Shown here: piece after piece, positions 44,076 to 55,600 of the stretch
How positions within the stretch are numbered: position 1 is the stretch's first letter
Layout: every line of letters starts with the position of its first letter
NCBI GenBank assembly: GCA_008638375.1
Contig: CM018031.1
Coordinates: 10,568,062-10,632,061 of the forward strand
Direction: 5' to 3'
Origin: Nyssa sinensis
Taxonomy: Eukaryota > Streptophyta > Magnoliopsida > Cornales > Nyssaceae
DNA: 64,000 bases
Notes under the pieces: generated by a model
The model's input: the letters and a program-made list of their open reading frames with translations, nothing else
What the model was told of the DNA's origin: nothing
Database searches by the model: none
Position numbers and translations under genes: made by a program

Positions 44076-44826
44076 AAAGAGAAGAAATTATACAGAAAAA
44101 AGGGGCAGAAGTTAGAGAATAGAGTTGTACGTACTTGGGTTGGTGACTTCAACAACGATGGACTGCCACTTCTGTATAATCAAACCGAAGACTTCGACGG
44201 ACTGCCGATGGACTACAATGACAACGACGGACTGTCGATGGACTACAATGACAACGATGGACTGCCGATCGTAAGAAGAGGAGAAGAAATTATACAGACC
44301 GGAGACTTCGATCGTAAGAAGAGGCAGAAGTTAGAGAATAGAGATGTACGTACCGGAGACTTCGACGATGGCGGACTGCGACGGCGGCGAGCGACGGTGG
44401 CGAGCGATGGAGGCTAGGGCTTTTCTCTCTTCTCTTCTCTTCTCTTCTCTTCTCTTCTCTTCTCTCCTCTCTTTTTCTCTCAGATTTTGAGAAATGCCCG
44501 ACGTTAGTTTAGCGTAAAGCATATAAAAATAAGTTTGTTAAATTACAAACTGACCTCGCTAGTTTTTAAGAATATTAAAAGAGACCCCGTTTTTTTAATT
44601 CCAAATTACAAATCGACCCCACGTGTCTGAATTTTTCCGCACGTGTCCCTCCCGTGTCGTGGGGCGTGTCTGGCCGTGTCCTACATTAAAAAAAAAAAAA
44701 AAAAAACTATTCAGAGACATTCGGACACGTGTCCGACATGTGTCTGGCACATGTCCGAGTGTGTCCGTGTCCCAGACGTGTCGGACACGGATATGCCGCC
44801 TAGATTGGAGTGTCCGTGCTTCCTAG
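40497..44826. mobile_element. hAT element (copy 2) carrying a transposase gene
   Basis: The 4,330-bp element runs from CTAAGAAGTACGGACAC to GTGTCCGTGCTTCCTAG. It is flanked by GGTGTTGG (40489-40496) and GGTGTCGG (44827-44834), an 8-bp duplication with one mismatch. GGACACG-type motifs fill the first and last 150 bp. The right part has repeated blocks (GTGAATCAACAAGCTTCAAAA), two (GA)n tracts near 43893 and 44051, the 30-bp minisatellite at about 44198-44270 and a TCTTC run at about 44423-44465. The transposase lies on the minus strand. It inserted between the candidate SOSS-B leader exon and its coding exon. Confidence 0.93.
40944..43227 (-). pseudogene. hAT transposase (BED zinc finger, DUF659, hAT C-terminal)
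   Basis: From ATG 43227 the frame gives a BED-type finger (WRYVIKFDKL, FWQCNFCNQ, HLLRLPGHGVGSCPKV), then the DUF659 catalytic part (VSVVSDGWSN, INFMAITDG, ITDNAPNCKGAG, WTPCVVHTFNLALKNI), an intron at about 41565-41657 with good borders, and the dimerisation end (SSCFERNWSTY, NKMTPQRAKDLVYTHSNLRL). Lesions: in-frame TAA at 42610-42612, in-frame TGA at 41432-41434, and a one-base deletion (or equivalent) near 41215-41225 that shifts the last 90 codons. Otherwise the protein is intact, so loss of function looks recent. Expected role: cut-and-paste excision and 8-bp staggered insertion. Confidence 0.88.
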
Positions 44827-44834
44827 GGTGTCGG

Positions 44835-47468
44835 TGTATGCAAGAGAGGCGTGAATGAGTATTGAACTAGGGAAGATGGCATTTTAAAGATAATTCAAAC
44901 AGGGGGACCGATTCCCATAGGCATAGAGCAGTTGGCAGGGTGCTTGGTAGCGTAAGAAGACCCCAAAGGGGCAATTGAGATTGAACTCTACACTCTGTAG
45001 AGTTCTGAAGTATAATGTAACAAATTCTCAGAGAATTTCAAGTCGAAAATCTCACATGACGAGGTTCTTCATGATCATATCTCTAAAATTTGTGTTCTTT
45101 TTCTTTATTAAATTTTGTAGATATATTTTTACTGAATTATTGATCCCAATCTTTGTTTTCTAAATTGTCTTCCTGGCAAACGAATGGTGGTTGTTGTCAG
45201 TATATCTAGGGAAGTTTTTGGTATCATTATTTGCATTCTTACCTGTCCTTTCATTTTCAAACAACCTTCGATATACAAATTACATTAATTGCTTACTTTG
45301 CTATTTCTCAAGAGATGATGCTGCCCATGCATTGGACAGTCATGCTGATGCAGAGAACTGTTCTTTTGTTGTAGCCAATGCATTGACGCGTTCTTTTGTA
45401 TGATGAACCCATAGGGAATTGGAGAAATATGATCCCAGCTTCCCTAGCTCAAGTTGGGTGCTTACTGAAATAGTTGATCGTGTCTGGGTAAATTGAACCC
45501 AACTAGATCCTAAATTGCAATGAGCTGAACCCATTAGTTGTAGTTTTTCATAGATGAATATTTATTACTATTAACCTATGAAACTTGCCCTGATTTTAGT
45601 TTTGTATGTACATGAATGTAAATGTGCATGGGTATAGAATTTAGTTATGGAGGTAAAAGAATCGTGAAATTTTACAATGTGGTCGTGGTGGTGGTTGTGG
45701 TGGTAGTTAAGGAGTGGTATTGGATTTGCAGTGATGGTGACAATGGTATATGGAGGTGGTATGGTATAGTGCTGTTGGTAGCTTTGTCAGTTGTGAGGCA
45801 TCACCCTGTGTTTATGTGTTTATCCTGGTTGATATCGGTACTTTTATCCAAATTCGGTCAGGAATCATGCAAGTTGGGTGGCTGTGTGGGCAATCACATG
45901 TCGCTTGGGTTAAATTCCATTTCTTTTTGTTGTGTTGTTATTTGTTTTTGGTGGACCAAAGTGATTCTTGATATGGAACTTTAAATTTGAAATTCTTCTA
46001 CAAAGGATGAAATTTCCCAAAATAATAAATGGAAAATTTATTGATGCATTACTGTAAATCATGGGTTAACAAAGGCTTCTAAAATGTATTTCCTTTTAAA
46101 ATAAATTTAACAACAGAATTAATTTTTTATTAAAAAAAAAAAACTTAACAAGAGAATTGAAGGTATTAAGTCTTAATGATTATTGAAGACTGTTTTTTTA
46201 TTTATAATTTTAGGAGAAACTTGCATGAAAATTAGTTCAAGGCAGTTTCAAGGATAGGTATTAGATTAAATGTCTTTTAAACCTAGCTAACATTAGTTCA
46301 GTGCTTGAAGGAAAGACTTCTTTTTACATAGAATAGAGAAGTCTAATGAAATTGCAGTTTTTTCCTGCTAATTGTCAAACTACATCTGCAGATTTTTTCC
46401 AAAAGGAAGCTTTACAAAATGTTATTAACTTATTTAGTTTTGTGTCCTTCGGCCATAATGCATGTAATCAGCACCTGATAGTATCAGCAGTTCCATATAA
46501 ATGAGGAAATTTTATATTAAATTGTCCTTTTTTTTTTTTTTTGATAAATTACATTTTCATATTTTTATGCACAGAGACCCACACGCGCTACACATGTTGG
46601 GGTCTTACTCGTGTTGATAATAAAGGCCACTGAGTAAAGAGTTTCTTTTGAATCATCAACTTCATTTTGATAATTCCTGAACTCAATTTCTACAAACAAG
46701 TAAAAAAAATTATTTAGTCTTTGGAGAAGAGATACTATCAAAATAAAGACATGAACCAGATGATTTCATCTATCTGTATCTCTTTTTGAAACTATTGCTA
46801 TCAATATCTAAGGGTAAATTGGTATAATAAATGAACATCGTCTTTCTTTCTTCCCTGAGAAAGACATTTCCTCTATGTAAGATAACCTTTTGCATTCCTT
46901 CTCCTACCTTCTCTTTCTTTGCAATTTTCTCTCTCCATTGAAAAAGTTGTGCCACATGTATTTTTGCCTTTGAAATTTGCTCTCTCCATTAAAACCTGTT
47001 CTTTTTGTTCACATGCATAAAGATTTACATACATTGAATATAATTGCAGTTTCTAGATCTGTTCTATAGGTTGCTGATTCCATATGTATTAATAAGTTGA
47101 AGCTACATGGTTGTCAACATGATTGAATGGGTTCACTGGCTCAGACATCGAAGTGTTACATTGGTGCAATTTATTTTCACATGAAAAATATTATTATGAT
47201 TCCTGGGGTGATTCTCGGTTCACATACTCAATGGAAGTATGGAAGGCATCAGATCATCAATTCTCATTCTTTTCTTTTTTTCTTTTCCCTTGTTCACGCT
47301 GGAGTGGATTGATATAGCAGAATTTTCATTGGAGAGAAAGGGGAGAATGTTGTTGTACTATATAATGCTGTATGGATGGTGCTTTTCAGTAGCTTGTCTG
47401 TACGAGTTAAATTCAACCTTAAAAAGATCTAGCTTGAATATATTCTAAAATTCTCACTGCCTTTTCAG
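44835..47468 (+). other. Sequence upstream of the SOSS-B coding exon (probable 5' UTR intron)
   Basis: AT-rich, with a GTGGTGGTGG-type stretch at about 45683-45708 and poly-T runs; the one at 46528-46542 is followed by GATAAATTAC, reminiscent of a LINE tail. No coding exon is supported. It ends at the acceptor CTTTTCAG (47461-47468). Confidence 0.5.
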
Positions 47469-47491
47469 GTCATAGAAGTTGGATAGCAAGT

Positions 47492-47905
47492 ATGCTCTCC
47501 TTAAAAGACATTGTACCTGCTGCTCAGAACAATATAAACTCACAGTTCATACTCTTAGATAAAGGGAGGATGACTTTAGAAGGTCAACAGAAGTCATGCC
47601 TGGCACTTGTGGCTGATGAGACAGCTGCCATTCATTTTCAGCTGTGGGGGGATGAGTGTGATGCCTTTGTGCCAGGTGACATTATCCGTTTGGCTAATGG
47701 CATTTTTTCTTACAACCGGAACAATCTTGTGCTGAGGGCAGGCAGGAGAGGGCAGGCAGAAAAGGTGGGAGAATTCACTATGACATTTGTCGAAACACCA
47801 AACATGAGTGAGATCCAGTGGGTTCCCGATCCAAATAACTCTAAGAAATATGTGCAACAGGGTGTTATTTCTCCCCACTCTCGTATTTTTCCTCCAATGC
47901 CTTGA
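47492..47905 (+). CDS. SOSS complex subunit B homolog (OB-fold ssDNA-binding protein)
   Basis: Intact 137-residue single coding exon. SOSS-B (hSSB1/NABP in animals) binds single-stranded DNA and helps the response to double-strand breaks in the nucleus (family knowledge). The OB-fold is visible from about residue 15 to 105: FILLDKGRMTLEGQQKSCLA, then VADETAAIHFQLWGDECDAF, PGDIIRLANGIFSYNRNNL, VLRAGRRGQAEKVGEF and the conserved tail NMSEIQWVPDPNNSKKYVQ. The start MLSLKDIVPAAQNNINSQ matches plant homologs as I recall them. A 3' splice site lies 23 bases upstream, so at least one non-coding leader exon exists. It sits between NDX (same strand) and BSL1 (convergent). Confidence 0.92.
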   Translation: MLSLKDIVPAAQNNINSQFILLDKGRMTLEGQQKSCLALVADETAAIHFQLWGDECDAFVPGDIIRLANGIFSYNRNNLVLRAGRRGQAEKVGEFTMTFVETPNMSEIQWVPDPNNSKKYVQQGVISPHSRIFPPMP

Positions 47906-49652
47906 CAATCAAGCTCCTTTGCTCATCTTGATTAACAATTGTTGTTACAAAGCGAACCCCAGGAATCGCTGTGCTCAAAAGATTTTTTCTAGCATAATAT
48001 GCATTTGACCTGGTATCTCATCTGTTTGAGCCAACATTAATCAATGAAAGTTGAAACTGATGTGCTTGCATGATCTTACGGGGATTTGACATCGTACAAA
48101 TTTAGCTTCGCTGGCTCTAAGTTTGGGCTGCTTAAGTGATGCCTAGTTTGAGTTTTTTGGCTGTCAATAGATATGTGCTGTCTTTGCCCATTTGAACACA
48201 AAGTCAAGTCATATTATACTTTTAGAGGGAGGAAGATGAGATTTACATAAGTCCAACTGTAGGGTGAGGAGATCACTTAGGACCTCCTGTAATTGTTTCT
48301 AAAAGTTGAAAATATTCGCGGATGCCTTTATGTGATTGGATGACATGATGTTAAAGATATTACAATGATATGATTGTTATTGCAGCACCAGAGGTACCAA
48401 AAGATCTTCACTTTTGCCCCTCAAACTTTCAGATGCCCAACTGCTGTAACTTAATTTTTTTTTCTCAAAGAAAATTAGAAATTAAAACCCCATTTAGTCC
48501 AGGAATTTAATCTTAAGCTTGAGTGAAAAACTTTTAACAATTTATTTTTAAAAAAAACTTCTGTAACCAAATTCTAGACTCATCCAACTACCTACACATT
48601 ATACAGTTGATATAAATTATTAAGCATATGTTTAGTGGTGACTCAAATTTAAATTTAACTCAAAATTCACAAAATCTACTTATTATTCAAATTTAGACCC
48701 AAATAAAATTTTATTCAAATCTAGAACCCAAATCAATATATTTATTATTTATTGCTCATTGACCCAAATTTAAATGACCGTTTGAAAACTCTTTAAATTA
48801 GAGCAGGTTAGAATCACATTTATTAAGTTATCTAATTTTTTAAAAAATCAACTCCTCTTTTTGTTCAAGTTTTAAATATTTTTTAGAACCAGACATAACT
48901 AATATACTATTAAAAGATACTTACCAAACAGTAAAAAACTTAAAACTAATTCATCTATATTCTACAAAATTGGTTCTAACTTTTTCCAAACAAGTCCTAT
49001 AAAACTCAAATTCAAGATAACAAATTAAGTCAATACTAGATATGCTCTAATATACCGATGTTTTGGAATGCTCTTCCAATACCGAAGATACAACAATTTT
49101 TATTTCTTTTTCCTTTTAACAAGTAGTATTAAAGTATCACAGGAAAGATTTCTGTTTAGAAATGGAGCATCAATGTTGCAAATCTACAAGTATTTTGAAA
49201 TTCTTACATGCACAAGTGCATTTTTTGCGTTGTTGGAAAATATGAAGCCATTTGATAAAGAAGATAAATAAAATTGATTTATCACTTATACTACAACACA
49301 CAAAACCTTGGCGATCAACTTCCCCTCGTTACAAGTTGTGTTGGGCAATAGGGAACACTTCAACATCGCTTCCCTGGCTTTATTGTACAAATACTTCAAA
49401 AGCAATCCGGGGAAGTATGATCAGCACACATGCTAACAGCTAATTCATTCCACTGTTCTCAAGCTATGTGTACACTGGGCAACCCCTCTCTTCTGAAACT
49501 CATCTCTGAAAATACAACACGAGGTACTGCATATTGTGACAGATGACGGATTTTCTGCTTGCCATTGAAGTGTTCTGCGATCACGCCCTCTTAGAAACTT
49601 GGCACATTTCCACATCAAAACATGGTAAAAAACAAAAATTCATTAAGAGACA
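47906..49652. other. Convergent intergenic region between SOSS-B and BSL1
   Basis: Contains the 3' untranslated regions of both genes. It is AT-rich and has no supported gene or transposon end. Frames at 49068-49443 are not convincing. Confidence 0.5.
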
Positions 49653-52600
49653 TCAAATATATGCAAGTGAGTTCCGGTCAAGGTCTGGCTGAGGGCGGCC
49701 TCTAGTAGGAGTTGGTGGTCTTTGAATGTTAAGCTCCTGTAACGAGCAGAAACCAACAGGAGTAACTTCATGAGCCAAGCCAAATTAATTTTCCATAGGG
49801 TCAAGTTCAGATTAAAGAAACCAAAAGGCCTAGCTGCCCCAAAGAAACTACAGAAACCTTGGAAAATCTTACCTGCATCCATGGGTCATCTATGACACGT
49901 TCGGGAGATGTTTCGGGTGATTGAAGGGGAGGTGGCAAGGGATGAATCAATTTTGGAACCACAACCAACCCTCTACCCACAACCATTATCGCTCCAGCAT
50001 TGTTAGCAGTGCCTGAATGCATTTTCACAGTTAAGACTGAAGATCCTATCACTGGAAAAGGAGAATACTCAAAACTATCAATGCTTACCACAATAGTTGG
50101 TTGCAGAAAAAAGAGTGATCAACTGCCCCTGAGCAAACCGTTCGAAACCCATCCATAACGCATTCATGGGCTCTTATAATGAGTTGTAACTTGTTTTTCT
50201 TACAGAAATCCGTGACCCGATCAGGCTGAAAGCAACAAAAATGCATTGTGACATTATGGCAAGGCAAAAAGCATATGCATAAAGTGAAATTTTACTCAAA
50301 AAGATGATTAGCAAACAGTGTCCAAATGGAAGTGCTCACATTCAAATTATTTTTTCTGCCGAACTGAATTCAGAGTACTAGAAAGGAACATTTCTTTTAT
50401 GGAAGTCCTAATGAAAAGAACATTGCAAACAAGAACATACCTGAAACCAAATTTTCTAAAGAAACAAACATAGACAATATCAATTTAAAAATCCAATAAT
50501 AATCAATTCTTATGTCAAGTTTGCCCATAATTACCATGCTGCTAGTTTAGTATAATTTCTTATGTCAAAGAAATAAATCTTTACTTCTAGTTTCTTAGTT
50601 TGTGTTGGTTGGCTTCCAATCAGAAAGGGAACTGGCATCCAAGGTATCTACCTTATTATCACATGTAAAATGTATGGCATGATCTAATGCATGCCCCATA
50701 CAATAAAATGTAGCTTCAAATCTTGGAGCATTAAAGCAACAATATAACCCACCCACTATGGTCACAGAGAACATAGCACATAAAACCCTATGTTGATGAA
50801 GATATTTGGAATATATGCATACATGAATCATTTCTGAATCTTTAGTGATGAAATATAAATTTTGCAACAGTTGCATTCTTGAGTTTAGGGTTTAGAAATT
50901 CTTAGGAGTAGAGAAGATCAAGCAGTAAGAAGAGGCGTTCTGCATTTTATTTATACACACAAAACACAAACACTGATGAACAAGAAAGTAAAATCACAAA
51001 TCCAGTCCAAGAATGTGCAGTGAATTACAACATGCATACCCCAAAAGTGACAAGACCAGGCCCTCTAGCATTTGGTCTCAAACCCTCTACACTGTCATTT
51101 TCTGTGGGATCAGACCTGCAGAAAACAAGATACAATTGTAGACAACATTTGATGGAAACTTAAAACTACAAACGAGCAAAAACATACCATAGAAGATCCA
51201 TTAAAATTATAGATCCGGCATCCATTGTTATGGGTCTTTCAAGTTTTTCTATCTGTTCTACTGAATGTATTGACCTCCCTATGCCTCCATGCATACAGAT
51301 AATTTTTTTCTCAATCAGTGCAGCAAGTGGAAGATAGTTGAAGAGTTGATTAAACCGCGTCCATGCCCAAATCCCATCACTCTCTCCCTACAAATCATAT
51401 AAGAATTAGAGCACTCGAAACATTCAAATGAGAAATGTTTGCACATAAAAATTATACCATTCTCTCAATGCATTCAAGACGGAAGCCAAAGAGTGCATTT
51501 ATGTCAGCGGCCTCATGATTCCCACGTATCAAGTGAACGTTCTCAGGATACTCGATCTGAAAATCATAACAAAGGGGCAACACGTTCAGACAGAAGAACA
51601 CCACCAAATAAACCAAGTAATAAAATAGTCAAAGGCAGACGCCTGCCTTTAGAGCAAGGAGCAAGGTGATGGTCTCCAAGCTGTGCTGTCCTCGATCAAC
51701 ATAGTCACCCAGAAACAAATAGTCAATATACCTGAAACATAGAAAACACTGGCCATTAAACAACAATTCCAGAAAAAAGGTCTATAAACTTGTTAATCTG
51801 ATTCTCAATTTATAATGAAAAATGAAGTTAACAGCTAGAAGCATTCAATAAATGGGGCCAATATAAGCAACAATGATCACAAGAACATCCAAATTGGGAA
51901 GGAGCAACATTTGTTTGACAGAATCAAACTGGTTTACAATTAACATCTGAGGGAAGATAACACTCCACTTAATCGTCTGCAATGCTAAGCATCGGAGATT
52001 CTAATTAAGAGGCTTTACTTCCATGTCATTTTAACAATCAAGAACTCAACCTTGCAGCACATTGTGTATTGTGTAGTGCTTCAACAAGCCCAGCCCGCCA
52101 GAGTTGAACCCCTAATTATGACATGTTTTCTTTTTCAATTCAATACTTAAATTATCTTAATAATTTGATTAAATTATTTATTTGATCACAAGAACATCCA
52201 AATTGGGAAGGAGTAACATCTGTTTGACAGAATCAAACTCGTTTACAATAAACATCTGAGGGAAGATAACACTCCCCTTAATCGTCTGCAATGCTAAGCA
52301 TCAGAGATTCTAATTAAGAGGCTCTACTTCCATGTCATTTTAACAATCAAGAATTCAACCTTGCAGCACATTGTGAACTGTGTAGTGCTTCAACGAGCCT
52401 GGCCCGCCAGAGTTGCACCCCTAATTATGACATGTTTTCCCTGTCAATTCTATACAAATATTATCTTATTTATTTGGTTAAATTATTAAATAATATGTTG
52501 ATGTGCACTTGTGCCTTTGCTAGTATGTATAAAAGGCACCATGACATATCCCATCACCCAATAAAGATTTTAATAGTGTAATAACTTGTGTAGCAATGAA

Positions 52601-55600
52601 AAAATAAAAACATTAAAATCATAATAAAAAACATGGAACCCCCTCTTGGAGACTTAAGAAAGCATGAATCACAGTTATATGGTTACTTCTAAAGGTGCAT
52701 GAACTCATAAAAAGCTGGTATATATGAAAAAAAAAAAGAGATCATTACCCAGTGTTGAGATCCTGCTTAGGCAAGGTGCAAGGCTAGACTGGAGACAGAC
52801 CTAATCTTTGGCATTATATTTGCACAAAGGGGCTGCTCTCAGCTCGAACCTGTGTTCTCACGTTTAATATTTTACCATTGCACCAAGCAATGACCCCTAA
52901 AGCTGGTATATTACAATTCCCAAAATTGGCTCATTATTATTCCCAGGGTGAAATTTAAGAAAATGTTGCATATCACATAAACTTCAATATCAAGCTTACG
53001 TTATGTCTCCTGCAGTGGAAGGAAATCCATATTCATCAAATAAACGCATAAGATCACCAAATTGTCCATGGAGATCACCAAATACTTTGACAGGAGCTTT
53101 CAATTGAAGAACTGTGGGCTCCTGCATAAAGATCTGCTCAGCAGCATAGCAAAGTTCACCAACTTCATAAGAATCCAGAAAAAATTTCCTATTAGCAGGA
53201 GCTTTCCAGTTCCGAGGCCTAAGCAAAACAGAAATAATCTGCAAGAAACAAATTACAATGAAGAAAACCTAAAAACAATTACTTTTCTGGGTGGGAAAAA
53301 AAAGAACACTAAAGTTTGATAATACTTGCCCTTCTTATGCAAGCCTTGAGGAGATTTCTGCCTGGTGAACCTTTTGGTAGGATATGACAGGTCATTATGC
53401 AAGGGAACCATTCGTCTACTCTCATTTTCAAATTGATCCAAAGATAGTTGCCTAACCATTCCACCCAGATTTCCTACAGCCTCTTTAGCAACTACGACCT
53501 GTGGCATAAAAAACAATATGAGCTTACTGCTTGAAGATGAATCGTACCCTATATGTACAATGTAAGCTCAGAGGACATACAGCTCTTGGGTGAAGGCGAA
53601 CATCTGCCTCAGTGTCACTGCCCTCAGACGTAGTTTCTGCAGCTTGCGAGTTGTCATCTGATACAGATGTTTCTTCTGCAGGAGTGGCAGATGATGCCTG
53701 CACAGCGTGCCAGACGGCAGTAGCAGCCTCAGCTTCAGCAGCAGAAGCCTCAGCCAATTTCTCCATAGAATTTTTGTCCATGCTGGTAAATATACAAATG
53801 TGTCACAAAATTTTTAAAGGAATCTCAATAGAAATCCCATGAAGCAAAACAGAATGGGCCACTGAATAAAACCTCATGCCACGGGATGAGGGGATTTCAG
53901 GTCTGCCATCCAAAGTTGGTGTTGTGGTGTATGAACTTAAATTGGCATGGTTTGTCCTAGGGCTCGTCACATTAGGAGAATCAATGTCAGGCTTAAAAGG
54001 TGAATCTTCTGCAATCAGAAAATCATCTAACAGCACATCTGCACCATAATATAAAGAATTTTATTGTGTGACAAAACAACAAAATGGAGAGAGGAAGAAC
54101 ATAGAGATTGCAAAACAAAGCTTATGAAGTAACCGGATACAGAAAAAAAAAATGTGGGGGGTCCCATCACTAGTTTAATCAGGATGCCAGTATAATATGA
54201 GAGAAAAAGGTAATGCATTTATATTTCCAGACGATTATTTATTCTTTAAATAAATGCACTCCAAAATCTAAATACTGTTTTGAGCACATAAAGTATTCAT
54301 TCCAGATAAAGGTTCTTTTTCCACTTATTTGAGATCAGCAGAAGTCAATAGCTTTCAGAATCAGAGTATGCACATTTCTGGTTTCTACTTTGCATAAATG
54401 GTAGTTGATAAGCAGGGAATTGAAGCATCTGTATTTAATAAGTCTATGCATTATAGAAGTTTACAAAGAGGTTGCTCACTAAAGGGAGGGTACAGAGATG
54501 ATTTTTTTTTAATAAGTAAACTTTCATTAAAGAACGCCTAAGGAAGGTGAATCCACGTACAAGAAACAGCTCCAAGTTAGAGCTTACAACTGCCCAAAAA
54601 AAAAAAAAAAAGAATTTATACAATTCGGAAAAACACTAACCACTCAAAAAGTACAAATTTTTCAAAAACAACTCTTTCAATCTAACATGTGGAATTTCTT
54701 CCCATAAAAAATCCCCCTATTCCTTTCATACCAAAGGCACCAAAAAGGACACAATGGTGCAGTGTCCCAAGTTTTCTTAACACTACTTTTAACATGACTA
54801 TCTTGCCAACCCGAAGAAGCTCGACCTCTGTTCTTGGCATAGCCCACTGACACCCAAAAATCGCAAACAAAAGGACTAAAACTCTCGGGCAAATGAACAA
54901 CGAAGGAAAAGATGACCAATGGTATCCTCCTTACAGTACATGTAGCAATGGTTCACTAGTCTAAAGCCCCTTCTCTAAAAATTATCCATTGTAAGCACTG
55001 CATCACAGGAAACTGCCGACAAGAAAAAAGGCCACCTTTGAAGGGGCTAAGGTAAGCCAAATTGCTTTCCAAGGAATGCCCCCATCTCCACTCCCAATCA
55101 GCTCCAAATAGAAAGAGCAAATATTGAACTAGCCCCCTTATTCCACCTTCCATCTCAAGGAATCCACTCTCTCTGCAACTAGAATGAATAGGTAAAGGAG
55201 ATCCATCAAACTCACCACCTCCCCCACTCTCAGTCTTGGAAATCCCTCTTAAAACTAGGAGTCCAAACAGCTCCCTTCTCCCCAAAGGACATCATATCGG
55301 CCACCCAAGCTTCACGACTATAAGAGAGTAAAGACAGGGGAACCTATCCTTCAATGCCAAATCACCACTCCAAGAATCCGTCCAAACTCCAAACCTTAAC
55401 TCTAGTTCCATCGCCCACCTCCAAGGAACTAAGGTGGATAAAGTCGTCCACCCCATTCCTTATAAACCTCCATAATCCCACCCCATAAGGAGCATTCACC
55501 TCTTTAGATATCCTTCCTCCTTCCCAAACTTAAGACTCTAGAACCGTCCTTCGTTTAGCATTAGACTCACTTGCACACCTCCAAAACCATTTGCTAATGC

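Noticed and set aside
45622..45984. 120-codon frame rich in valine
   Set aside because: Driven by a GTGGTGGTG repeat and without conserved motifs or splice context.
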